Origin: an uncultured Oscillospiraceae bacterium
Lineage (GTDB): Bacteria; Bacillota; Clostridia; Oscillospirales; Oscillospiraceae
DNA length: 10,857 bases
Reading direction: 5' to 3'
Assembly: GCA_934511545.1 (NCBI GenBank)
Contig: CAKSWM010000029.1
Span: forward strand, 1-10,857
Of the stretch, positions 1 to 6,166 are shown in pieces (the first letter of the stretch is position 1; the number at the start of each line of letters is the position of its first letter). Position numbers and translations under genes: made by a program. The notes beneath the pieces were generated by a model. The model was not told where the DNA came from. It worked only from the letters and a program-made list of their open reading frames with translations, and made no database searches.

Positions 1-1092
1 GTCGTGCACCCCGTCGGTGTCGGGCCCGGCAACGCCGGTTATGCCGATGCCGAAGTCGGAGGCAAGCTTTTCCCGCACGTTCCTCGCCAGAAGCTCCGCG
101 ACCTCCGTGCAGACAGCGGTCTTTTCCTCAATAAGCTCCGCAGGCACGCCGAGCAGCCATATCTTTGCATCGTTTGTATATACGGTAACGCCGCCGCGGA
201 ATACCGCCGAAACCCCCGGCAGGTCGGTCATGCGCTTGGCCAGCAGTCCTCCGGTGCAGCTCTCGGCCGCCGCGAGGGTAAGCCCCTTTTCCTCCAGCAG
301 GGAAAACACCGTCTCCTCAAGGCTTTCCACGTCCACACCGTAGATAATGCCGCCCAGTATCCCGCGCACGCGCCCGATAACGGGCTCCATCAGCTTCTCC
401 GCCTCCTCGGCGGAGCGCGCCTTTGCCGTTACGCGCAGCATGACCTCTCCCTCCTTGGCATAGGGCGCGAGAGTCGGGTTCTGAAGCTCGTTCATCATAT
501 CGCGCAGCTTCGCTTCGACCGCGCTTTCGCCCTCGCCGAAAATGCGCAGACTGTGCGAGACGATCACGCTGTCCGAAAGTGAGCGGAGATACGGCATCGC
601 GCGGCAGCGGAACATCGCGTTGCACTCGCGCGGAGGTCCCGGCAGCATAATAACGCGCACGCCGTCTTTTTCAAATGCGCATCCCGGAGCCGTGCCCCAG
701 TCGTTTTTGAAAACCGTGCAGCCCACGGGCAGGTAAGCCTGCTGAAGATTGTTTTCCGTCATGCGCAGACCCCTGCGCGTCCGGAAGTATTCGCGGATGT
801 TTTCGGCAGAGGGCTCGTCAAAATACAGCTCCAGCCCAAAGGCGGAGGCAAGCACCTGCTTTGTCAGATCGTCACAGGTGGGGCCGAGCCCCCCGGTCGT
901 TATAATGAGATCGGCGCGCTCCCGCGCGGCCCCTACCGCCTTTGTCAGGCGCTCCGGGTTGTCGCCCACGACGGTGTGCCAATAGACGTTTATGCCCAGT
1001 TCCGACAGCATCACGGAAATATCGCGTGCGTCGGTGTTTGTTATGTTGCCGAGCAGAAGCTCGGTCCCGACGGAAAGTATCTCTGCATTCAT
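1..1092 (-). CDS. cinA: CinA family protein (competence/damage-inducible protein A, NMN amidase-type), 3' end beyond window
   Basis: The frame is open from ATG at 1092 to the left edge, giving 364 residues without a stop; the family is usually about 410 residues, so roughly 50 C-terminal residues are missing. The N-terminal half is a MoaB/MogA-like domain: TELLLGNITNTDARD near residues 10-24, then TTGGLGPTCDD, NDWGTAPG and MLPGPPRE. The C-terminal half is the nicotinamide-nucleotide amidase (PncC) domain with ESCTGG at residues 277-282, whose Ser is the expected catalytic residue, and GITGVAGP close to the edge. Family members hydrolyse NMN to nicotinic acid mononucleotide and/or have ADP-ribose pyrophosphatase activity; which applies here is not visible. 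GGAG lies just before the ATG. The gene starts 17 bases after the thiI stop, so the two are probably cotranscribed. The segment after AGP reads DTDG, not the common GGT. Confidence 0.93.
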   Translation of the reverse strand, partial: MNAEILSVGTELLLGNITNTDARDISVMLSELGINVYWHTVVGDNPERLTKAVGAARERADLIITTGGLGPTCDDLTKQVLASAFGLELYFDEPSAENIREYFRTRRGLRMTENNLQQAYLPVGCTVFKNDWGTAPGCAFEKDGVRVIMLPGPPRECNAMFRCRAMPYLRSLSDSVIVSHSLRIFGEGESAVEAKLRDMMNELQNPTLAPYAKEGEVMLRVTAKARSAEEAEKLMEPVIGRVRGILGGIIYGVDVESLEETVFSLLEEKGLTLAAAESCTGGLLAKRMTDLPGVSAVFRGGVTVYTNDAKIWLLGVPAELIEEKTAVCTEVAELLARNVREKLASDFGIGITGVAGPDTDGVHD

Positions 1093-1109
1093 TTAATATC
1101 AGCTCCAGA

Positions 1110-2282
1110 TCAGAAATCCAGACGTATGCGCTCGATGCCGTCGAAAGCCTCCTGGACCAGCGCCTCAACGTCGAGCACGGACTCCGCGCGCTCAACCTCG
1201 TCGAGATGCGGCCTTGTCTTGGGGTGGCGCGGCGTGAACACCGTGCAGCAGTCCTCGTAAGGCAGTATGGAGGTGTCGAAGGTGCCGATCTTACGCGCGT
1301 ATGAAACGATATCCGTCTTGTCGAACCCGACGAGCGGACGCAGCACCGGCAGCGTAACGCAGCTTTCGGTAACGGCCATGGCCTCCATCGTCTGGCTGGC
1401 GACCTGACCGAGGTTCTCTCCCGTCACGAGCGCTTTGGCATCGTTATACCGGGCGATCTTTTCCGCAATGCGCATCATAAAGCGGCGCATGATGAGCGTG
1501 AAAAACTCCTCAGGACATTTTTTGCGTATCTCCTCCTGAATATGCGTGAAGGGCACGACCTCCAGCGTCATCCGGCCGCACCAGCCCGTAAGGATCTGCG
1601 CAAGCTCGATGACCTTTTCCTTCGCCTGTTCGGAAGTATAGGGGAAGGAGAAAAAGTGGACGGGTATCATGTGAACGCCGCGTTTGGCTATCATATATGT
1701 CGAAACGGGGCTGTCTATTCCTCCGGAGAGCAGCGTCACGGCGGTGCCGTTGCTTCCGACGGGCATACCTCCGGCGCCGGGAACGGGATTCGCGTGGACG
1801 TATGCCGCCGTGTCGCGTATCTCGACGTGTACTGTTATCCCCGGCTTGTGCACATCGACGGGCGTTTCCGGGAAGGCGTCGGCCAGCTCTCCGCCTACCT
1901 GCTGGGATATCTGTATCGAGGTCATGGGAAAGCTCTTGTCCGAGCGCTTGGATTCTACCTTGAAGCTTCCGGCGGCGCTGATCTCCGCGCCGAGGTAATC
2001 CTTCGCTTTTTCAACGATGGCTTCGATATTCTTCTCACAGGCGGCGGCGCGGGAGAGCGCGACTACGCCGAAAACCTTTTTCAGGACTTCAAACGCCCCG
2101 TCCATATCGCAGCCGTCGTTCTTCGGCTCGACGTAGATCGTGGACTGCATGAGATATACGTTGAATTCGCCGCAGCGCTGCACGCGGCGCTTTATATTGG
2201 AGACGAGCCGCTGCTCAAAGGAGCGCTTGTTCGCGCCCTTGAGCACGATCTCGCCGAGCTTGAGCAGAAACATGTCATTCAT
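1110..2282 (-). CDS. thiI: ThiI, tRNA 4-thiouridine synthase (rhodanese-less form)
   Basis: The 390-residue product has the ThiI order: an N-terminal ferredoxin-like region and THUMP domain (about residues 1-165) for tRNA binding, then a PP-loop ATPase domain with SGGIDSP at 186-192 and TGENLGQVASQT at 288-299. ThiI adenylates U8 of tRNA and inserts sulfur to form 4-thiouridine; some homologues also supply sulfur for the thiamine thiazole. E. coli ThiI (482 residues) carries a C-terminal rhodanese domain with a persulfide Cys. This protein ends at about the length of B. subtilis ThiI and lacks that domain, so sulfur presumably comes from a dedicated cysteine desulfurase, not seen here. A Cys pair at 345-346 in PYEDCC matches the conserved PP-loop-domain cysteine region. 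ATG at 2282 is preceded by GGAGG at 9 bases. It is first in a thiI-cinA unit with its own promoter. Confidence 0.96.
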   Translation of the reverse strand: MNDMFLLKLGEIVLKGANKRSFEQRLVSNIKRRVQRCGEFNVYLMQSTIYVEPKNDGCDMDGAFEVLKKVFGVVALSRAAACEKNIEAIVEKAKDYLGAEISAAGSFKVESKRSDKSFPMTSIQISQQVGGELADAFPETPVDVHKPGITVHVEIRDTAAYVHANPVPGAGGMPVGSNGTAVTLLSGGIDSPVSTYMIAKRGVHMIPVHFFSFPYTSEQAKEKVIELAQILTGWCGRMTLEVVPFTHIQEEIRKKCPEEFFTLIMRRFMMRIAEKIARYNDAKALVTGENLGQVASQTMEAMAVTESCVTLPVLRPLVGFDKTDIVSYARKIGTFDTSILPYEDCCTVFTPRHPKTRPHLDEVERAESVLDVEALVQEAFDGIERIRLDF

Positions 2283-2316
2283 GGATCATATCCTCCGTTT
2301 ATTGTTTTGAAATAAT

Positions 2317-2345
2317 ATTATATAGCATTTTTATTTTGCGGGCAA
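2317..2345 (-). promoter_or_regulatory. Sigma-70-type promoter for thiI-cinA
   Basis: Read on the minus strand, TTGCCC (2345-2340) is followed after exactly 17 bases by a perfect TATAAT (2322-2317). The expected start of transcription is near 2310, about 28 bases before the thiI ATG, leaving room for the GGAGG. The surrounding AT-rich stretch stands out from the GC-rich coding DNA. It lies downstream of the preceding gene's hairpin, so thiI-cinA looks independently transcribed. Confidence 0.75.
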
Positions 2346-2352
2346 GTGCTCC

Positions 2353-2388
2353 GCGGCGGCGCAGCCGCTTTTATTTTTGCGCCGCCGC
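2353..2388. repeat. GC-rich inverted repeat beside the thiI promoter
   Basis: Eleven-base arms GCGGCGGCGCA (2353-2363) and TGCGCCGCCGC (2378-2388) are perfectly complementary around a 14-base loop. A nested alternative on the plus strand, GCGGC-GCA-GCCGC followed by TTTTATTTTT (2356-2378), looks like a terminator, but no plus-strand gene precedes it. The repeat begins 8 bases upstream of the thiI -35 box. It may add to termination of the 144-residue gene or act at the promoter; neither is proven. Confidence 0.5.
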
Positions 2389-2398
2389 AGAAACGGAA

Positions 2399-2431
2399 AG
2401 ATCTCCGCATGGTCATACCATGCGGAGATCT
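2399..2431 (-). terminator. Hairpin terminator of the 144-residue orphan gene
   Basis: Perfect 15-base arms, AGATCTCCGCATGGT (2399-2413) and its complement (2417-2431), enclose a 3-base loop. On the minus strand the hairpin lies 28 bases after the stop codon of the preceding gene and runs into a T-rich stretch (CTTTCCGTTTC). The T tract is interrupted, so termination may be partial, but position and stem length fit a Rho-independent terminator. Confidence 0.65.
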
Positions 2432-2459
2432 CATCTCTGTGGTTCGTTTCCCTTCCGCG

Positions 2460-2894
2460 TCAATACAGCGCCATATAATTGTACGTGCAGTCGGAAAGGT
2501 TCAGCTGATACCGCACCCCGGATGAGGAATACCAGCTTATCGTATTGCCGGAATAGATCGCCTGAAGGGGATACACTTCGGTGCCGTCGCTGGAATAGGT
2601 CATCATAACCGGGTATTTCGCGCCCCAGATAATAACGCAGGTGCCATAGCCTCCGCCCGTGTTGCTGCCCATACACTGTATGATGACCACCTTGGGCGTG
2701 TGGTCAAAGGTCAGGCTGTTGCTGTCGCTGAAGCCATATACTCCTGTGCCGATATAGCTTCCGGTCATGGCTCTCATGCAGGAGGATACGGCCGCATCGA
2801 TGGCGGCGTTGTCCGCGTTGAAATCCTCGCGTTTGAATTCATCCGTCGAAAGCCATTGGGACAGTCCGATGTTCTCTGTGTGATTGCTGGACAT
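2460..2894 (-). CDS. Orphan protein resembling phage tail-fibre/structural proteins
   Basis: The 144-residue product has no enzyme motif that I recognise. Residues 11-36 (LSQW...DEF...DFNADNAAIDAAV) resemble the short N-terminal segment that begins many tail-fibre-like proteins of Bacillota phages. Residues 45-75 (GSYIGTGVYG then SLTFDHTPKVVII) match the G-Y-x-G-T-G and TFDHTPK.VII pattern often found in such proteins. The rest is rich in Ser, Tyr, Gly and Thr and looks like beta structure, without a signal peptide or membrane segment. AGGAG lies 12 bases before the ATG at 2894, a rather long spacing. It stands alone, with its own hairpin after the stop and no phage genes around it, so it may be a phage remnant or a domesticated, host-used protein. 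The coding frame is reliable; the phage resemblance is from memory of the family pattern. Confidence 0.72.
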   Translation of the reverse strand: MSSNHTENIGLSQWLSTDEFKREDFNADNAAIDAAVSSCMRAMTGSYIGTGVYGFSDSNSLTFDHTPKVVIIQCMGSNTGGGYGTCVIIWGAKYPVMMTYSSDGTEVYPLQAIYSGNTISWYSSSGVRYQLNLSDCTYNYMALY

Positions 2895-2940
2895 AATGCA
2901 TCATATCTCCTTTGCTGTTTAATGATCCCTCTGCAAATAC

Positions 2941-2952
2941 CCCGCCGGCGGG
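2941..2952. repeat. 12-bp perfect palindrome in the divergent intergenic region
   Basis: CCCGCCGGCGGG is fully self-complementary and sits 47 bases upstream of the orphan gene start, between the two divergent genes. It could be an operator or the base of a leader hairpin. Short GC palindromes occur by chance in DNA of this composition, so this is weak evidence. No convincing minus-strand promoter was found in this gap. Confidence 0.3.
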
Positions 2953-3030
2953 AAAAACTTGCACGGACGCGGACAAGCAAAATTATGCAAAGCGCTCAAA
3001 ATCGAAAGCCGCTCCCACCCGTTTGGGTAG

Positions 3031-3059
3031 TTGAGTGGAGCATGGCGCAGTGATAGAAT
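3031..3059 (+). promoter_or_regulatory. Sigma-70-type promoter of the UGSC-like/SnoaL-like operon
   Basis: TTGAGT (3031-3036) and TAGAAT (3054-3059) are separated by exactly 17 bases. Transcription would begin near 3066, giving a leader of about 38 bases that ends with AGGAGG 7 bases before the ATG at 3104. A small inverted repeat, ACCC-GTTT-GGGT (3017-3028), abuts the -35 box and could be a regulator half-site pair, though it is short. Confidence 0.7.
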
Positions 3060-3103
3060 CACAATAACGGATAAGTAAATTAAGTACATAAGGAGGAATC
3101 TCA

Positions 3104-4804
3104 ATGCAATATACAGTTCTTTCGCCGTGGGCGGCGTCCGAGGCACAGCAGCCGCGGTCTCTCTCCCCGCGTCTTGACACTCTCGCCGGAAAGACCATCG
3201 GCCTGTATGCCCATTTCAAGGGACACGCGCTGAAGATACTCGACGAGGTCGAAACCGCGCTGCGCGCACGTTATCCCGACATAAAGTTCAGCCGCTACCA
3301 GTATCTCAAAGAGATCACCGAGATAATCGACGACCCCGTGTATTCCGCGGAGGCGGAAGCCTGGTGCGCCGGCTGCGACGGCATCATAACCGCTTACGGC
3401 GATGCCGGATCCTGCTCAATGTACCTTGCCAAGAACGCGGCGTTCTTCGAGCGCCACGGCAAGCCCACCGTCGATCTCATCTGCGACAGCTTTGTCAATT
3501 CCACAAAGCGCGGCGTCGCCTCTCAGGGTGTGCCCGGTCTGCGCTTTGTCCCGATGGCCTTCGCGGACCTCTCCGGCGAGCGCGTCATCGACCGTGCCCT
3601 GCTCGACCGCGTCGTCGTTCCCGAGATCCAGAAGCACCTCGACGACATCATAAACGGGCTGACCGCCCCTCTGAGCGAAGAGGAGGCCAACCCCGTCAAG
3701 CGCGAGGACTATTCGTCCTTCACCTTCACCGGAACGCTTTCCGAGATCTGCGATAAATACTATGAGCTGGGCTGGACCACCGGTCTGCCCATCAATCCCC
3801 CGACCCGCGAGGCGGTGGACGAGATGCTCAAGGGCACCGATCTGCCCGCAGATCATGTCCTCGGCCGCATCCCTCCGATGAACGGCATCGCGACGGTCGA
3901 AAAGGTCGCGATAAACGCCGTCATGGCCGGCTGCCTGCCTACATATATGCCGATACTCATAGCCGCAGTCAGGGGCATGCTCGCGCCCAACATCCAGCTC
4001 CCGGGCTGGACCTGCTCCAACGCAAACTGGATGCCGACGATCATCGTCAACGGCAGAGCGGCAAAGGATATCGGGATGCACTCCGGCCGCGCCATCCTCA
4101 GCCCCTATTACAAGCCCAACGCCGCTATCCCCCGCGCGCTGAGCTATATCACGATGAATATCGGCGGCGTACGCCAGGGCATGGAGGATATGTCCGCAAT
4201 GGGCTCCGTCGGGCGCATGGGCATCTGCTTTGCCGAAAACGAGGATGACAGCCCCTGGGAGCCGCTTCAGACCCGCTACGGCTTCACAAAAGAGGATTCC
4301 ACCGTCACAATGTTCTGGCCCGCCGACGTCCAGACTCTGGGCGGCGGTCTCGGCGGATGCTCGACGGTCGAGGGCTTCCTCGATGCGATGTGCCATCTGC
4401 GCACCTTCGGCTGGTTCACGGGCGCCGTCATCATCCTCTCGCCGCAGGTGGCAAGGATGTTTGCCGAAGCCGGGTGGGATCAGCAGCGCATCCTGAACTA
4501 TGTCGTCGAATATAACCGCGTTCCCGGCGACGAGTGGAACCTGCGCTGGATGGTGGAGAGCCACCACACGCCGCGCGAGGGCGGCATCAATATCGACCTG
4601 CCGTTCGACGGAAGCTATTCGACCCGCCGTTTCTGGAACGACGAGCACATGTTCGTCGTTGTCGCGGGAGAGCAGTGGGGCGCCGCCATCACCGGAGGCG
4701 GAGGCCACGGCGGCCCGTCGTGCACAAAAATCGAGCTGCCGGAAAACTGGGACGCTCTTGTCGAGAAATACAGTCACGTCAAGGCTCATTACCTTGACTA
4801 TTAA
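3104..4804 (+). CDS. UGSC-family-like two-domain protein with alanine at the Sec/Cys position; function unknown
   Basis: The product has 566 residues and no signal peptide or clear membrane helix, so it is probably cytosolic. Residues 25-190 resemble the UGSC domain, named for a [Sec/Cys]-Gly-Ser-Cys motif: AGKTIGLYAHFKG at 28-40, GDAGSCS at 99-105, then GKPTVDLICDSF at 119-130. Here position 101, normally Sec or Cys, is Ala (codon GCC at 3404-3406), while Cys104 is kept. A CXXC pair (Cys88, Cys91) lies just upstream. Residues 205-566 form the second domain seen in long family members: TTGLPINPPT (225-234), IPPMNGIATVEKVAINAVMAGC (256-277), CSNANW (304-309) and a glycine-rich GGGGHGGPSC (531-540). 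The reaction is not established to my knowledge; a thiol-based or hydrolytic role is only inference. AGGAGG lies 7 bases before the ATG. It is first in a two-gene operon with the SnoaL-like gene 24 bases downstream. Confidence 0.85.
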   Translation: MQYTVLSPWAASEAQQPRSLSPRLDTLAGKTIGLYAHFKGHALKILDEVETALRARYPDIKFSRYQYLKEITEIIDDPVYSAEAEAWCAGCDGIITAYGDAGSCSMYLAKNAAFFERHGKPTVDLICDSFVNSTKRGVASQGVPGLRFVPMAFADLSGERVIDRALLDRVVVPEIQKHLDDIINGLTAPLSEEEANPVKREDYSSFTFTGTLSEICDKYYELGWTTGLPINPPTREAVDEMLKGTDLPADHVLGRIPPMNGIATVEKVAINAVMAGCLPTYMPILIAAVRGMLAPNIQLPGWTCSNANWMPTIIVNGRAAKDIGMHSGRAILSPYYKPNAAIPRALSYITMNIGGVRQGMEDMSAMGSVGRMGICFAENEDDSPWEPLQTRYGFTKEDSTVTMFWPADVQTLGGGLGGCSTVEGFLDAMCHLRTFGWFTGAVIILSPQVARMFAEAGWDQQRILNYVVEYNRVPGDEWNLRWMVESHHTPREGGINIDLPFDGSYSTRRFWNDEHMFVVVAGEQWGAAITGGGGHGGPSCTKIELPENWDALVEKYSHVKAHYLDY

Positions 4805-4828
4805 AAATAAGAGAAAGGAACGAGCAAA

Positions 4829-5608
4829 ATGACACTTGAAGAACTCGCCGCAAAAGTTGAACAGCTTGAAAAGGATCTCGAGCGCGAAAAGGCGATCAAC
4901 GAGATCCAGAAGCTCATGGGCCGCTATGAAGTCGTGCACAACCCGCTGACCATGTGGCGCACCGCCGAGGACTGTTTTGCCCTGACAATGCCCGACGTCT
5001 CCATGGAGGTCTCCGACTGGGGCGTATGGGTCGGCGCCGAGGCCGTTACATATCTGTTCGGCACCGTCATGAAGGAGGAGCCCATCGGCACCATGTTCAT
5101 CCACACCCTCGCCACTCCGATCATCGAGGTCGCGGGCGACGGCCAGACCGCAAAGGGAACATGGCATTCCCCCGGCTTCGAGACCCAGATCGGTTCGGAC
5201 AAGGTCCCCCACGGCTTCTGGTGCTGGGGCAGCTATTCCGTTGACTTCATCAAGGAAAACGGAGTCTGGAAAATATGGCACATGAAGTGGTGGCGCACCT
5301 TCCGCTGCGACTATTACAAGAGCTGGACGGACTGCTGGCAGGGCATCATGACCGGTCCTCCGAAGGTCCACAATTTCAAGACCGAGCCCATCACCTTCTT
5401 CCACCCCTACGACACCGTCACCGCCCGCGAGCCGTTCCCCGTAAACCCGAAGCCCTACGAGACCTACGAGGGAAAGATGGAGGACTGGACAATGGCAGAG
5501 TTCAAGGAGTATTTCCCCGATATGACCCCGACCTCCGCCTTCGAGTTTGCCCACGGCAAAAAGCCCGGCACCGCGGACCCGACTACCAACCCCTCCGCAT
5601 TCATGTAA
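4829..5608 (+). CDS. SnoaL-like/NTF2-fold protein with C-terminal extension
   Basis: The 259-residue product starts with a short charged, heptad-like helix (residues 2-22), followed by an NTF2-fold domain of the SnoaL-like type at about 22-165: INEIQKLMGRY helix, a WGVWVGAEAV strand-helix, MFIHTLATPIIEV (89-101), a GTWHSPG strand, and the closing NGVWKIWHMKWWRTF (144-158), typical of this fold. Members include polyketide cyclases, scytalone dehydratase, the bile acid 7-alpha-dehydratase BaiE and ketosteroid isomerase relatives. Tyr33 and His92 occupy places where dehydratases of this fold carry catalytic Tyr and His, but this is alignment by eye. Residues 166-259 form an extension rich in aromatic residues and proline that I do not recognise. 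It follows the UGSC-like gene by 24 bases with AAAGGAA before the ATG and precedes a strong terminator, so joint expression is likely. A role as dehydratase or isomerase on a small cyclic substrate is inference. Confidence 0.85.
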   Translation: MTLEELAAKVEQLEKDLEREKAINEIQKLMGRYEVVHNPLTMWRTAEDCFALTMPDVSMEVSDWGVWVGAEAVTYLFGTVMKEEPIGTMFIHTLATPIIEVAGDGQTAKGTWHSPGFETQIGSDKVPHGFWCWGSYSVDFIKENGVWKIWHMKWWRTFRCDYYKSWTDCWQGIMTGPPKVHNFKTEPITFFHPYDTVTAREPFPVNPKPYETYEGKMEDWTMAEFKEYFPDMTPTSAFEFAHGKKPGTADPTTNPSAFM

Positions 5609-5642
5609 TAGCGGCGGACCGCATCCTTCTGTTTCCCGGCAT

Positions 5643-5681
5643 AATACAAAAAGCCCTGTAAAACAGGGCTTTTTGTATTTT
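5643..5681 (+). terminator. Strong terminator of the UGSC-like/SnoaL-like operon
   Basis: Perfect 17-base arms (5643-5659 and 5663-5679) with core GCCCTGT/ACAGGGC enclose an AAA loop. The right arm contains TTTTT directly after the GC-rich core and continues as GTATTTT. The A-rich left arm would allow termination in the opposite direction as well. It lies 35 bases after the stop codon of the SnoaL-like gene. Confidence 0.92.
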
Positions 5682-5777
5682 CTCCCATCTCTCCCCGGCG
5701 CGGCCCCTCCGGTTCCTTCCCGGCATATTCGTGAATATTCATAAATAGAATACCCCCGGACAGGGCTGGAGCAGACA

Positions 5778-5795
5778 GGTTATTACAAACTAACC
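5778..5795. promoter_or_regulatory. Candidate metal-regulator site 1 (upstream of feo promoter)
   Basis: GGTTAT-TACAAA-CTAACC has the arm-N6-arm layout of sites 2 to 4, with one mismatch in the left arm. It lies 28 bases upstream of the -35 box. The GGTTAG/CTAACC half-sites recall the DtxR/IdeR iron-box core, although the spacing differs from the classical box. Confidence 0.5.
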
Positions 5796-5823
5796 GGAAA
5801 CGCATTTTTTTCGTCCGAAGCTC

Positions 5824-5853
5824 TTGACAGCAAACGGTCAGCGGTGGTAAACT
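5824..5853 (+). promoter_or_regulatory. Promoter of the feo operon
   Basis: A perfect TTGACA (5824-5829) is followed after 18 bases by TAAACT (5848-5853), preceded by TGG, which fits an extended -10 element. Transcription would begin near 5860, giving a leader of about 80 bases that contains sites 2 and 3. A regulator bound at site 2 would cover the initial transcribed region and block polymerase. Confidence 0.78.
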
Positions 5854-5867
5854 TACTGCGATTTAAA

Positions 5868-5885
5868 GGTTAGCTTTCGCTAACC
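5868..5885. promoter_or_regulatory. Candidate metal-regulator site 2 (perfect repeat, early leader)
   Basis: GGTTAG-CTTTCG-CTAACC is a perfect 6-base inverted repeat with a 6-base spacer; the complementarity extends one base inward on each side. It starts 15 bases after the -10 box, a typical repressor position. The same match could form an RNA hairpin in the leader, but it has no T tract. Confidence 0.65.
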
Positions 5886-5901
5886 ATATATTTTGTAGTT
5901 C

Positions 5902-5919
5902 TGTTAGTTATACCTAACC
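5902..5919. promoter_or_regulatory. Candidate metal-regulator site 3 (leader, before first feoA)
   Basis: TGTTAG-TTATAC-CTAACC matches site 2 in both arms except the first base, with the same 6-base spacer. Its centre is 34 bases, about three helical turns, downstream of the centre of site 2, so two bound dimers could lie on the same DNA face. It ends 20 bases before the feoA start. Confidence 0.6.
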
Positions 5920-5939
5920 AAAAAGAAAGGTGGGTTGGT

Positions 5940-6152
5940 ATGATGCCGCTGACGATGGCGAAAGCGGGAGAAACCGTTACCATACGCAAGATCACCGGCA
6001 AGGACGAGGTGCGTCAACACCTGGCAGAGCTTGGCTTTGTGGTGGGCGGTGACGTAACGGTTGTGAATCAGATCGCCGGAAACCTGATTTTACAGGTAAA
6101 ATGCAGCCGTATCGCGCTGGATAAGACCATGGCAAACCGTATTATGATTTGA
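5940..6152 (+). CDS. feoA: FeoA family protein (first copy)
   Basis: The 70-residue product is a single SH3-like FeoA domain: AKAGETVTIRKITGKDEVRQ, then HLAELGFVVGGDVTVV and a final strand ending SRIALDKTMANRIMI. FeoA is a small cytosolic protein that binds or modulates the GTPase region of FeoB during Fe(II) import. Two adjacent ATG codons (5940 and 5943) could serve as start; AAAGGTGGG lies just upstream and the first is used here. It is the first gene after the feo promoter and is followed within 14 bases by a second, different feoA. Its last strand departs from the usual LRG..LAL.R..A..I.V ending more than the second copy does, suggesting specialised roles. Confidence 0.92.
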   Translation: MMPLTMAKAGETVTIRKITGKDEVRQHLAELGFVVGGDVTVVNQIAGNLILQVKCSRIALDKTMANRIMI

Positions 6153-6166
6153 GGAGGACAGTAAAT

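Larger units (their letters stand above)
5682..5939. other. Intergenic control region upstream of the feo operon
   Basis: Together with the preceding terminator this forms a gene-free stretch of about 330 bases. The left part (5682-5770) shows only an AT-rich inverted repeat, ATATTC-GT-GAATAT (5725-5738). The right part carries the feo promoter and three of the four GGTTAG-type repeats listed separately. Open frames here are short, lack ribosome binding sites and overlap the terminator, so I see no gene. Confidence 0.7.

Noticed and set aside
1542..2315. Plus-strand open frame of 257 codons opposite thiI
   Set aside because: It is a shadow of thiI with no family resemblance and no ribosome binding site; thiI motifs fix the real frame.
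2336..2608. Plus-strand open frame of 90 codons across the hairpins
   Set aside because: It runs through two inverted repeats and the opposite-strand orphan gene; the product is Arg/Ser-rich and low in information, typical of a shadow.
3404..3406. Possible selenocysteine codon at the UGSC motif
   Set aside because: The codon is GCC (Ala), not TGA, and no in-frame TGA lies in the gene, so this copy is not a selenoprotein.
3416..5554. Minus-strand open frame of 712 codons antisense to the UGSC-like and SnoaL-like genes
   Set aside because: It lacks recognisable domains and is rich in Gly, Asp, Val, Ala and His. It is explained by the GC-rich third positions of the two plus-strand genes, which have clear family motifs and ribosome binding sites.
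5725..5742. AT-rich palindromic stretch (ATATTC-GT-GAATAT and TGAATATTCA) as an arginine-repressor box
   Set aside because: The half-sites lack the spacing of known ARG boxes, and no arginine gene is nearby; chance AT-rich symmetry is as likely.
5464..5805. Minus-strand open frame of 113 codons over the terminator and feo upstream region
   Set aside because: It overlaps the end of the SnoaL-like gene and the strong terminator, and shows no ribosome binding site or family pattern.
6149..6166. TTG start at 6149 for the second feoA
   Set aside because: It would overlap the first feoA stop and put GAGGAGG inside the coding region; ATG 6167 is correctly spaced after that sequence.
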